From Gammaproteobacteria bacterium (GTDB taxonomy: Bacteria > Pseudomonadota > Gammaproteobacteria > Ga0077536), in the NCBI GenBank assembly GCA_019747795.1, contig JAIEQK010000010.1, forward strand, positions 1 through 55,058: 55,058 nucleotides of DNA. The letters are read 5' to 3'. A program made the translations under genes and the position numbers. This document shows, piece by piece, positions 22,826 through 32,687 of this stretch. Each line of letters opens with the position of its first letter. The stretch's first letter is position 1. Below the pieces are notes generated by a model that worked only from the letters and a program-made list of their open reading frames with translations, made no database searches and was not told the origin of the DNA.

Positions 22826-24241
22826 TTATCTCTGTGGCGTCGCGCCTGCCGCCGCCAGCGCCGCCTTGCGCGCATGCGCCATGTCGAAGGTGCGCGCCAT
22901 CATGATGCGCTGCGCCTTGAGTCCGCCGCCCGCCTGCAGCGCGGTCACCAGGTTCCAGCCGCCGTAGGCGTCGGCCGTCATGTCGCGGATGAGCGTGATG
23001 ACCCGCATGCGTGTCTCGACATCGGTGTTGGGCCCGGTGGCGAGGTACTTGCGCAGGTAGGCGCCGGCCTCGGGATGCCGCAGGTCTGCTTCTTCCGGCA
23101 GGGTGATCACCAGGCCGCCCGCCACGTCCTGCAGATGCTTCACCATCTGGTGGAAGTGCGAGGCGTAGTAGTACTTGGTGACGTTGATGCCGAGGATGTT
23201 CGGGTGGACCATGCCGTCCGGCGTGGTGTCGTAGTGGCGCACCGCGTAGTCGATGCCCATGCGGATGGTCTCGGTGTAGCAGATGAGCTCGGCGATGGTG
23301 TCCTGCACGTGGGCATCGCGATCCTTGCCCTGCTGCTCGGCGACGAGCTGCGCCAGGCCGGTCATGACTTCGGCCTCGTGGTGGGCGATGACGAGACCCA
23401 GCGTGCGTTCCCACAGTCCGAGCGCGGCGGCGAAGGCGCCGGCCAGCTGCCACTCACCGGCCAGGAACACCCGGTCCCAGGGAATGAACACGTCGTCGAA
23501 CACCACGAAGCCCTCCGGCATGCTGTGGCGCGCGCTCGCGGGGTAGTCGAACTCGTTGAGATCCGCCGGGGCGAAGCTGCGATTGATGATCTTCACGCCG
23601 GGCGTGTTCACCGGAATGCTGAAGGCGACCGCGTAGTCGGCCTCTTCCGGGCGCATCGCCTTGGTCGGCATCACCACCAGTTCGTGCACCAGCGCGGCGG
23701 CGGTGATGTGCAGCTTGGCGCCGCGCACCACGATGCCGTCGTTGCGGCGTTCGACGATGCGCACGTAGAGATCCGGGTCGGCCTGCTCGTGGGCCTTCTT
23801 CGAGCGGTCGCCCTTGGCGTCGGTGATGACCTCGGCGGCGCGCAGATCGTTGTCGCGCGCGTAGAGGTACATGCGTTCGATGTTGTGCGCGAAGCGTGGG
23901 TTGATCGCCTCCAGCCGGTCCCTGACCTGCAAGAGCGCCATGTATACCCCGGTGACGCCGCCGACGATGGTCATGTGGCGGCCGAGCTCGAGGCGCATCT
24001 CGAGTTCCTCGGTGGTGCGCGGCACCTGGTAGACGCGGTGGGCCGTGGTGCCATCCTCGGTGCGGTAGGTGAGGATGTCGGCCAGCGCCGGGTCGTCGTA
24101 GGCGTAGTCGCGGCACGCGACCTCGATCGGCACGCGGAAGCGCGGGTGGTTCGCGACGTCGGTGATCTTCTCGCCGCCCCAGTAGATGACACGGCCGTCG
24201 TTCAAGGATGCGCGGTACTGCGCGGCGGTCATGAGACCCAT
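22826..24241 (-). CDS. HpaB-family flavin-dependent enzyme (4-hydroxyphenylacetate 3-hydroxylase-like)
   Basis: A 471-residue protein of the HpaB/4-hydroxybutyryl-CoA dehydratase family. MTAAQYRASLNDGRVIYWGGEKI and VTGVYMALLQVRDRLEAINP are N-terminal family segments; VHPNILGINVTKYYYASHFH and ADAYGGWNLVTALQAGG are C-terminal ones. Only two cysteines are present, so the four iron-sulfur ligands of the dehydratase branch are missing and a flavin mono-oxygenase or other HpaB role is more likely. GGGGAG at suitable spacing supports the start at 24241. No reductase partner (HpaC) is present; instead an acyl-CoA-dehydrogenase-like gene follows four bases later, hinting at a CoA-linked pathway. Substrate unknown. 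Confidence 0.82.
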   Translation of the reverse strand: MGLMTAAQYRASLNDGRVIYWGGEKITDVANHPRFRVPIEVACRDYAYDDPALADILTYRTEDGTTAHRVYQVPRTTEELEMRLELGRHMTIVGGVTGVYMALLQVRDRLEAINPRFAHNIERMYLYARDNDLRAAEVITDAKGDRSKKAHEQADPDLYVRIVERRNDGIVVRGAKLHITAAALVHELVVMPTKAMRPEEADYAVAFSIPVNTPGVKIINRSFAPADLNEFDYPASARHSMPEGFVVFDDVFIPWDRVFLAGEWQLAGAFAAALGLWERTLGLVIAHHEAEVMTGLAQLVAEQQGKDRDAHVQDTIAELICYTETIRMGIDYAVRHYDTTPDGMVHPNILGINVTKYYYASHFHQMVKHLQDVAGGLVITLPEEADLRHPEAGAYLRKYLATGPNTDVETRMRVITLIRDMTADAYGGWNLVTALQAGGGLKAQRIMMARTFDMAHARKAALAAAGATPQR

Positions 24242-24309
24242 GGCGAACTCCCCGGTTGGAACGGGGCTGAAGATACCACGCGTGCCGCCGCTACCCATGG
24301 ACCCCCGGG

Positions 24310-24339
24310 GTGACCGCGACGTCGCTTCGTGGGTAGAAT
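24310..24339 (+). promoter_or_regulatory. Weak candidate promoter for tRNA-Ala
   Basis: TAGAAT (24334-24339) is a good -10 match. GTGACC (24310-24315) at 18-base spacing is a poor -35. It sits about 65 bases upstream of the tRNA and is the only AT-containing patch there. Confidence 0.3.
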
Positions 24340-24403
24340 GCAGCCGCCGTCGTCGGCCCGTCCCGGGCCACCCGCGACGGCCCGCGCAAGCCGGAATGAC
24401 GTT

Positions 24404-24479
<76 letters not shown>

Positions 24480-24515
24480 CTTCCGCCGTTCACGCGAGGA
24501 CCACGATGCGCCCCT

Positions 24516-24535
24516 CCGGGACCGCTGAGTCCCGG
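24516..24535 (+). terminator. Possible hairpin after tRNA-Ala
   Basis: CCGGGAC-CGCTGA-GTCCCGG forms a 7-bp stem with a 6-base loop 37 bases past the tRNA. There is no U-tract, so intrinsic termination is doubtful. Confidence 0.3.
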
Positions 24536-24600
24536 CGCCCGGGGGCTGAAAGGTCCCTGCGACCCGCGCCAGGCACCGCACGCGAACCTCACGCCACACC

Positions 24601-24981
24601 ATGAAAGACAAGAAGCGTCCGCTGCCACCGCCCGAACCCGCGGCCAGCCCCTTTGCCGCGCTGGCGGGGCTGGTGACCGCGTCGCCCGCGCCGGCAGCTG
24701 CGCCAACGCCGTCACCTGCAGACCAGCCTCGGGCTGCGCGCGGCCGCGTCGACGTGCTGCGCAACACCGCCCATCGCGGCGGCAAGACCGTGACCGTGCT
24801 GAAGGGCTTTGTCGACGTCGACGCCGCCGAACTCCAGGCGCTCGCCCGGCAACTGCAGAAGCGCTGCGGCGCCGGCGGCACGGTCAAGGCCGGTACCATC
24901 GAAGTCCAGGGCGACCATCGCGACACCGTCATGACCGTACTGGCCGAAGCCGGCTTTCGGCCGGTGCGCGCCGGCGGCTGA
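24601..24981 (+). CDS. yciH: SUI1/eIF1-like translation factor (YciH family)
   Basis: A 126-residue protein. The C-terminal half (about 50-126) is the SUI1 domain: VLRNTAHRGGKTVTVLKGF, LARQLQKRCGAGGTVKAGTI, VQGDHRDTVMTVLAEAGFR. The N-terminal 45 residues are a Pro/Ala-rich tail. Bacterial YciH influences start-codon fidelity and initiation complexes and is non-essential. It follows the tRNA-Ala on the same strand by 121 bases and is the only gene in this direction here. Confidence 0.9.
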   Translation: MKDKKRPLPPPEPAASPFAALAGLVTASPAPAAAPTPSPADQPRAARGRVDVLRNTAHRGGKTVTVLKGFVDVDAAELQALARQLQKRCGAGGTVKAGTIEVQGDHRDTVMTVLAEAGFRPVRAGG

Positions 24982-25066
24982 ACCACTGAGCCGCGGACGA
25001 CGCCTCGTCACAACACTGGGCCGCGCGCAGCGCGGCGAGCCCCGGTCACGCGAAGCGCGCGGCAGA

Positions 25067-26689
<1,623 letters not shown>

Positions 26690-26908
26690 GAACGTCCATC
26701 CGTGATGTTGCGACCGACGGCCAACCCTGCTTGAAATGGCCACCGGCAACGGTGGTACGGCGGAGAGTATGCAATCGCGCTCGGTCCATGACCTTGAGAA
26801 TCGTCAAATTCCGATGCTCGACTTAGGTGGGTTGGGTGCTCGAGAGGCAACTAGCGAGACGACCTGGGTGGTCGCGCGCAAGTCGAGTGATCCGGACCGA
26901 GAACAGGC

Positions 26909-27541
26909 CTAGCCCGGCAGGTCTCGCGCCTTGCGGTCCGCCAGCACCGTGGCGATATCGCGCAGACGCTCGAAAGGTATCGGCTTCGGCAGGATCGGAA
27001 TCCCGACCAGCGGGGCCCCTCTGGCCGCGATCTGCTCCGGCGGGAGTCCGGAGACCACGATGGTCGTCATGCCCTGCAACTCGGGCATGCCTCTCAGCAC
27101 TTCCAGCATGCGGAAACCATCCATGTCCGGCATGTGCAGGTCTGCCACCAGCAGGTCGGGCCGGGCCATGCCGAGCTTGACCAGCGCTTCGATGCCGTTG
27201 CGCGCGGTGACCACCTTCGGCTGCATGGGCCACTTGCGCATCTCGCGTTCGTAGAGTCGCAGCAGGGCCGGTTCGTCTTCGACCACGAGGATGGTGAGCG
27301 CGTCGCGGGCGCCACCGGTCTGGACGCCCCCGGCATCCGCCGCGGCAGCCAGATTGCGTTCGACCGAGACACGGGAAATGCGCCGATGTCCGCCGCGGGT
27401 CTTCCAGCCTTCCAGGATGCCTCGCTCGCTCCACAGCTGCGCCGCGCGCACCGAGATGCCGAGCAGCCTGGCCGCCTCGCTGGTCGTGCAATAGGCCCGC
27501 GAGACCAGGGGACCGGGCGGGTCTTTGTCCTGCTTGTTCAT
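26909..27541 (-). CDS. HTH (MerR/excisionase-like)-receiver response regulator
   Basis: A 210-residue regulator of inverted architecture: DNA-binding domain first (TTSEAARLLGISVRAAQLW, then GWKTRGGHRRISRVSV, about 18-60), then a receiver (about 83-205). The receiver has E88/D89, phospho-acceptor D134 (LVADLHMPDMDG), T/S at VVSG and K186 (LPKPIPF). It is upstream of the interrupted kinase on the same strand (219-base gap) and divergent from kaiC across 423 bases, so it is a natural candidate to control either set. The DNA target is unknown. Confidence 0.82.
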   Translation of the reverse strand: MNKQDKDPPGPLVSRAYCTTSEAARLLGISVRAAQLWSERGILEGWKTRGGHRRISRVSVERNLAAAADAGGVQTGGARDALTILVVEDEPALLRLYEREMRKWPMQPKVVTARNGIEALVKLGMARPDLLVADLHMPDMDGFRMLEVLRGMPELQGMTTIVVSGLPPEQIAARGAPLVGIPILPKPIPFERLRDIATVLADRKARDLPG

Positions 27542-27964
27542 GAGTCCTGCCAGTGGGCGGCCTTACCAATAAGTATCAAATATCGGCCGCCTGTTCGGAT
27601 TCTGACGAGATCGAATCTCAGTCGCAACGAACTGCGCGCCGAGCGATGGGCAAGTCTTCGGCCCAGCCCCATAGCGCACCTACTATTTCGGGTAATGAGG
27701 TAAGCACCAACCGGTAAGGATTTGCCGAAAGATCCGTTTCAGGCATAAGGAGTTTCATTTTTTGCCATTAAGTATCGCTTATGCTTGCCGCCATACCTCC
27801 AGTGCCGGCCACTGCCGAGCCGGGAGCCGCACGGGCAGGCGCCCGTTGCGCGCTGTCGGACATGTGGCTTACGGCCATCGGTCCTGCGCGGGGCCGCAGG
27901 CGGAGTGAATGGGTCGAAGGCGGCGTCGGCCTTCACGCACGAAACCCAAGCAGGAGTTGCTGGC
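27542..27964. other. Divergent intergenic region between HTH-receiver gene and kaiC
   Basis: 423 bases, clearly more AT-rich than its surroundings around 27565-27600 and 27740-27785. AAGTATC occurs twice (in AATAAGTATCAAATATC and TTAAGTATCGCTTATG), about 200 bases apart, and could be a shared regulator site. Promoters are expected in both directions but no -35/-10 pair is convincing. The last 180 bases up to the kaiC ATG are GC-rich and open in frame, but lack coding character I can recognise. Confidence 0.4.
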
Positions 27965-29668
27965 ATGGGCGAGACTGTTCCGAACGGGCTGCCGAAATGC
28001 CCTACCGGGATTTCCGGCTTTGACGAGATGACCGGCGGCGGTCTGCCGCGCGGCCGCCCGACCCTGTTGGCCGGCTCGGCCGGCTCGGGAAAAACCCTGT
28101 TCGCCCTGGAATTCGTGCTGCATGGCATCGAGCGGTTCGACGAGCCGGGCGTGTTCGTCAGCTTCGAGGAAACCCCCGAAGAACTGACCGCCAACATGGC
28201 GTCGCTCGGACACGACCTTGAGGGCCTGCAGCGTGAGAAGCATCTGTCGGTGCTGTACATCGCCCTCGAGGCGCACGAACTGATCGAATCCGGGGACTAC
28301 GACCTCGACGGCATCTTCCTGCGACTCGGCGCGGCTATCGACGCCACCGGCGCGCGGCGCATCGGACTCGATGCGGTCGAAAACCTGTTCTCGGCCTTTT
28401 CCGACCTGCGCATCCTGCGCGCGGAATTCCATCGCCTCATGGCATGGCTGAAGGCGCGGGGCATCACCGCCGTGGTCACCACCGAGCGCGGCACCGACAG
28501 CCTCACTCGTCATGGGCTCGAGGAATACATCGCCGACTGCGTCATCGCGCTCGACAACCGCATCGAGAACCAGCTGGCCACCCGGCGGCTGCGCATAGTC
28601 AAGTACCGCGGCTCGGCGCACGACAGCGACGAGTGCCCGTTCGTGCTGAATCGTCACGGGTTTTCGGTCATTCCCATATCCTCCTCGGGACTCGACTACC
28701 AGGCCAGCACCGAGCGCGTGTCTTTCGGCATCGAAACGCTCGACGACATGCTGGGCGGCGGCATCTATCGCGGCAGCAGCGCGCTGGTCAGCGGTACGGC
28801 AGGCACCGGCAAGAGCAGCCTGGCGGTGCAGATGGTCGACGCCGCCTGCCGGCGCGGCGAGCGTTGCCTCTATGTCGCGCTGGAGGAGTCGCCGGTACAG
28901 ATCGAGCGCAACATGGCTTCGGTCGGGTTCGACCTGGCACAGTGGCGACGCGCTGGTCTTCTGCACTTCCACGCCACGCGCCCCACCTCCTGCGGGCTGG
29001 AAGCCCATCTTGCGACCCTGGTCGCGCTGGTGCGGGAGGTGCGTCCCCAGTTCGTCGTGATCGATCCGATTACCGCCTATAGCACCAGGGGCTACGAGGA
29101 ACGGGTGAAGCTGATGCTGATCCGTGCCGTGGACCTGTTCAAGTCGATGGGCATCACTTCGGTCTTCACGGCGCTCACCTACGGCGGCAACGCCGAGGAG
29201 AGCACCTCGGTATCCATCTCGTCGGTGGTCGACGTGTGGTTGCTGGTCAGGAACCTGGAGTCCGCCGGCGAGCGCACCCGTGGACTCTACGTGTGCAAGG
29301 CCCGCGGCGCGGCCCATTCCAACCAGGTCCGGGAGTTCCAGCTGTCCAGCGAGGGACTGCGCCTGGTGGACGTGATGCTGGACGACGCCGGCCAGATCCT
29401 GACCGGCTCGGCACGCCGCCTGCACCAGACCCTGAAGGAGGACGAGAGTACCGCGCGCGACCTGGCCGACCAGCGCCGGCGCGCGGCGATCGAGAATCGT
29501 CGACTGGTGCTTGAAGCCCGGATCGCCGCGATGCGCGCCGAGTTCGAAGACGAACTGCGCGCGCTGGAAGCGGAGATCGAAGGCGAGGACTCGCGTCTGC
29601 GGGCCGCCAACCGCAAGTTCCTGAACCTGGCCAACCTGCGCAACCAGGTTGGTCGCGGCGACTCGTGA
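27965..29668 (+). CDS. kaiC: KaiC-like circadian clock ATPase/kinase
   Basis: A 567-residue tandem RecA-type protein. CI: Walker A GSAGSGKT (37-44), catalytic FEET at 67-70. CII: Walker A GTAGTGKS (277-284), catalytic LEES near 306-309. The segment aligned with the cyanobacterial phosphosites (HISTITD) reads VSISSVVD, so the phosphorylated pair would be S419/S420. After about 485 it has a long charged helix ([20 protein letters not shown] and on), a probable coiled coil in place of the short KaiA-binding tail. The ATG at 27965 has AGGAG upstream. KaiB, a GGDEF-EAL protein and a kinase follow; no kaiA is present. Confidence 0.9.
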   Translation: MGETVPNGLPKCPTGISGFDEMTGGGLPRGRPTLLAGSAGSGKTLFALEFVLHGIERFDEPGVFVSFEETPEELTANMASLGHDLEGLQREKHLSVLYIALEAHELIESGDYDLDGIFLRLGAAIDATGARRIGLDAVENLFSAFSDLRILRAEFHRLMAWLKARGITAVVTTERGTDSLTRHGLEEYIADCVIALDNRIENQLATRRLRIVKYRGSAHDSDECPFVLNRHGFSVIPISSSGLDYQASTERVSFGIETLDDMLGGGIYRGSSALVSGTAGTGKSSLAVQMVDAACRRGERCLYVALEESPVQIERNMASVGFDLAQWRRAGLLHFHATRPTSCGLEAHLATLVALVREVRPQFVVIDPITAYSTRGYEERVKLMLIRAVDLFKSMGITSVFTALTYGGNAEESTSVSISSVVDVWLLVRNLESAGERTRGLYVCKARGAAHSNQVREFQLSSEGLRLVDVMLDDAGQILTGSARRLHQTLKEDESTARDLADQRRRAAIENRRLVLEARIAAMRAEFEDELRALEAEIEGEDSRLRAANRKFLNLANLRNQVGRGDS

Positions 29669-29684
29669 CGAGGGGGCGACGTAC

Positions 29685-30008
29685 GTGAAGCACAATCGCG
29701 ACGGCACCTCGACCACTGACGGGCAAAGCGCCGAGTGGGTGCTGCGTCTCTACATCGCCGGCCAGACGCCCAAGTCGCTGGCCGCCGTGTCCAATCTGCA
29801 TCAGATCTGCGAACAGCATCTGGCGGGTCAGTACGACATCGAAGTCATCGACCTGCTGGAGAAGCCGCAGTTGGCCGAGGGCGACAAGATCGTCGCCATC
29901 CCGACCCTGGTGCGCATGCTGCCCCTGCCGATCCGCAAGATCATCGGCGACCTGTCCGACACCGAGAAGACGCTGGTCGGACTGCAACTCAAGCCCAAGG
30001 CGAGCTGA
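29685..30008 (+). CDS. kaiB: KaiB-like protein
   Basis: A 107-residue thioredoxin-fold protein: [20 protein letters not shown] (18-37), [40 protein letters not shown] and a short acidic-basic tail. These match KaiB, which binds the CI ring of KaiC and in clocks sequesters KaiA. GTG at 29685 is preferred because GAGGGGG lies eight bases upstream; an in-frame TTG at 29649 would overlap kaiC. The gap to kaiC is 16 bases and to the next gene 7, so the three are one operon. Confidence 0.9.
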   Translation: MKHNRDGTSTTDGQSAEWVLRLYIAGQTPKSLAAVSNLHQICEQHLAGQYDIEVIDLLEKPQLAEGDKIVAIPTLVRMLPLPIRKIIGDLSDTEKTLVGLQLKPKAS

Positions 30009-30015
30009 GCCCCCC

Positions 30016-32331
30016 ATGACCACGACGAATGTCGACTCGATGGACGCGGACCAACTGCGCCAGCGCCTGGCGGAGGTGGAGGAGACGCTGGACGCGCTGC
30101 GCACGGGCGCGGCCGACGCGATCTTCGGCAAGGGCGGCGACATCCATCACCTGCCCGGCTCGGAGAAACCCTACCTCGCCTATTTCCGCGCCATGGGCGA
30201 GGGGGGCGTGACGCTCGACAGCGCCGGCAACATCCTGCACGGCAATCCCCGCTTCGAGGAAATGCTCGGCCAGCCCTTCAGCGCCTGGCACGGCGTGTCC
30301 TTCCTGGCGTTCGTCGCCGAGCCCGACCGCGCGTGCGTCGCGGCGCTGCTGCGGAGCGAAGCCACCGCCGCCGCCGAGGTGTCACTGATCTCTGCCACCG
30401 GACCCATGCCGGTGCGCATCTCGATCAATCCGGTGGACATCGGCGCCCTGCGAGCCGTCTGCCTGGTGGTGACTGACCTGCGCGAACGCGTGCAGGCGGA
30501 GGCCGAGCTGCGCATCGCCGCCATCGCCTTCGAGTCGCAGGACGGCATCGCCGTCACCGACCCGGCGGGCAGGATCATCCGTGTCAACCGCGGTTTCACC
30601 CAGCGCACGGGCTATAGTCCGGAGGAGGTGGTGGGGCGCACGCACGCGGTGCTGCATTCCGGTCGCCAGAGCCGCGCGTTCTACGAAGCCATGTGGAAGT
30701 CGCTGCTGCAGACCGGCTACTGGCAGGGCGAGATGTGGAACCGCGGCAAGGACGGCAAGGTGTACGCCGACTGGGTCACGGTGTCCGCCGTGACCGCGCC
30801 GGACGGACGGGTCACGCACTACGTGGGCATGTTCTCCGAGATCACCAAGAACAAGGAGGCCATGGCCGAGATCCATCGACTCGCCTACTACGACCCCCTG
30901 ACCGGGCTGCCCAATCGCCGCCTGCTGCAGGACCGTATTCGCCAGGCCCTGGTCAGCAGCAGCCGCAGCAGACACTACGGCGCCCTGCTGTTTCTCGACC
31001 TGGACCACTTCAAGACCTTGAACGATACGCGGGGGCATGACATCGGCGACCAGCTGCTCGTCGAAGTCGCGCGACGGATACGGGCCAACATCCGCGAGAT
31101 GGACACGGTCGCGCGCCTGGGTGGCGATGAGTTCGTCGTGATGCTGGAGGAACTGAGCGCCGAAGCCGCGGACGCCGCGGTGCAGGCCGGTCACGTCGGC
31201 GAGAAGATCCGCGAAGCGCTGTGCAGCCCCTACCCGCTGCCGGGACGTGACCATCACGGCGGCGCGAGTCTCGGCGTCACCCTGTTCCGCGGCAAGACGG
31301 AGTCGGTGGAAACGCTGCTGAAGCACGCCGACCTCGCGCTCTACAAGGCGAAGACTTCCGGCCGCAACGCGCTGCACTTCTTCGACCCGACCATGCAGTC
31401 GGCGATAGAGGAACGCAGCGCGATGGAAGCGGACCTGCGGGTGGCCATCGATGACGGCCAGCTCGAGCTCCATTACCAGGTACAGATCGGCGCGCAGGAC
31501 GAAGTGGTGGGCGCGGAGGCGCTCCTGCGCTGGCGCCATCCGCGGAGCGGGCTGGTCGCACCGGGTGAGTTCATCCCGCTCGCCGAGGAGACAGGCCTGA
31601 TCGTGCCCATCGGCCTGTGGGTGATCGAGGCCGCCTGCACCCAGCTGCTCGGGTGGGCGAAGATCGCCGCGCTTCGACACCTGCCCATCTCCGTGAACAT
31701 CAGCGCGCGACAGCTGCGCTGCGACGACTTCGTCTCGCAGGTGCGCCATGCGCTCGAAAGCAGCGGCATCGATCCGACGCGCCTCAAGCTCGAACTTACC
31801 GAAAGCATGGTCATTGACGATTTCGAGGCGACGGTCGAGAAGATGCGCGCGCTCGCGGCCGTCGGCATTCGCTTCTCCCTGGACGACTTCGGCACCGGCA
31901 GCTCGTCCTTGTCCTACCTGACGCGTCTGCCGCTGGACCAGATCAAGATCGACCGCTCGTTCGTGGTCAATCTCCCGGACAGCCCGCGCGACGCGATCAT
32001 CGCCGATACGATCATCACCATGGCGCGGAGTCTCAGGCTGGATGTCGTCGCGGAGGGGGTGGAAACGGAGGCGCAGCGGGACTTTCTCGCCGAGCGCGGC
32101 TGTGGGACCTACCAGGGCTTCCTGTTCGGCCGGCCGCAGGCGCCCGGCGAGTTCGAGCGCTTCGTCACGCGCTACGTCCGCAGCAACCGGCGCCGCAAGC
32201 AGGACAGCGGTCTGCGCGCCCTTCTGGACCCCGAACACCACGGGCAGAGATGCATCGAAGCGCGCCGCGCCACGGGTCGCGGCGGACGCATGCTGGGCTC
32301 GAAGCCCTGCGCGCCGCCGGCTGGCCGGTGA
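30016..32331 (+). CDS. PAS-PAS-GGDEF-EAL c-di-GMP signalling protein
   Basis: A 771-residue cytosolic protein. A short coiled segment (10-30) is followed by PAS domains at about 55-155 and 165-285, GGDEF at 290-455 and EAL at 470-720. The cyclase motif GGDEF (369-373) is intact, with an RxxD inhibitory site (R360-D363) exactly five residues before it. The phosphodiesterase motifs are also intact: EAL (501-503), SVNISARQL, ELTES, DDFGTGSSS, KIDRSF and AEGVET. It could thus both make and break cyclic di-GMP, switched by the PAS sensors. The N-terminal segment VEETLDALRTGAADAI resembles linkers seen in PAS-kinase partners. It lies seven bases after kaiB; the unconserved last 40 residues are basic. 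Confidence 0.9.
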   Translation: MTTTNVDSMDADQLRQRLAEVEETLDALRTGAADAIFGKGGDIHHLPGSEKPYLAYFRAMGEGGVTLDSAGNILHGNPRFEEMLGQPFSAWHGVSFLAFVAEPDRACVAALLRSEATAAAEVSLISATGPMPVRISINPVDIGALRAVCLVVTDLRERVQAEAELRIAAIAFESQDGIAVTDPAGRIIRVNRGFTQRTGYSPEEVVGRTHAVLHSGRQSRAFYEAMWKSLLQTGYWQGEMWNRGKDGKVYADWVTVSAVTAPDGRVTHYVGMFSEITKNKEAMAEIHRLAYYDPLTGLPNRRLLQDRIRQALVSSSRSRHYGALLFLDLDHFKTLNDTRGHDIGDQLLVEVARRIRANIREMDTVARLGGDEFVVMLEELSAEAADAAVQAGHVGEKIREALCSPYPLPGRDHHGGASLGVTLFRGKTESVETLLKHADLALYKAKTSGRNALHFFDPTMQSAIEERSAMEADLRVAIDDGQLELHYQVQIGAQDEVVGAEALLRWRHPRSGLVAPGEFIPLAEETGLIVPIGLWVIEAACTQLLGWAKIAALRHLPISVNISARQLRCDDFVSQVRHALESSGIDPTRLKLELTESMVIDDFEATVEKMRALAAVGIRFSLDDFGTGSSSLSYLTRLPLDQIKIDRSFVVNLPDSPRDAIIADTIITMARSLRLDVVAEGVETEAQRDFLAERGCGTYQGFLFGRPQAPGEFERFVTRYVRSNRRRKQDSGLRALLDPEHHGQRCIEARRATGRGGRMLGSKPCAPPAGR

Positions 32332-32687
32332 AGTCTCGAGGAGCCGCTCTGCTCAGGCTCGCTCCGCTCGCGTGGCGCGGCGAACGTCTAGTCCAAGCTG
32401 CCACTACCGCAGCTCCAGCCCTCGAAGAACCTTTTTGGCGCCCGGCATCATAGAAGGCGAGTGATCCCTGCCGCGACGACGCCGGGCCTGCCGGGGCCGG
32501 GCTTGCCCGACATGCAAATAGCCCGCGGGTGCCCGCAAACGGTGCGCCAACCGGCTGAATCGCCAACGTCGCTCGGCACGACGCGCGAGTCGGCTTATGC
32601 TTGCGACACGACCGCCATCACGAACCCTTGTCACACCTGTAGACCCGCCGCCCCGGATGGGCTCTCTGCCAGCGAACCCGCGCACCC
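32332..32687. other. Intergenic region before the hemerythrin-kinase gene
   Basis: 356 bases without a supported gene. A GC hairpin region lies near 32482-32510 (GCCGGGCC...GGCCGGGC) and could stop transcripts of the kai operon. The following 150 bases are AT-balanced and should hold a promoter for the kinase gene at 32688, but no clear -35/-10 pair is visible. Short frames here lack ribosome sites or family features. Confidence 0.35.

Noticed and set aside
22826-24241. 4-hydroxybutyryl-CoA dehydratase (AbfD) assignment
   Set aside because: The enzyme needs three Cys and one His as iron-sulfur ligands; this protein has only two cysteines, neither in the right place.
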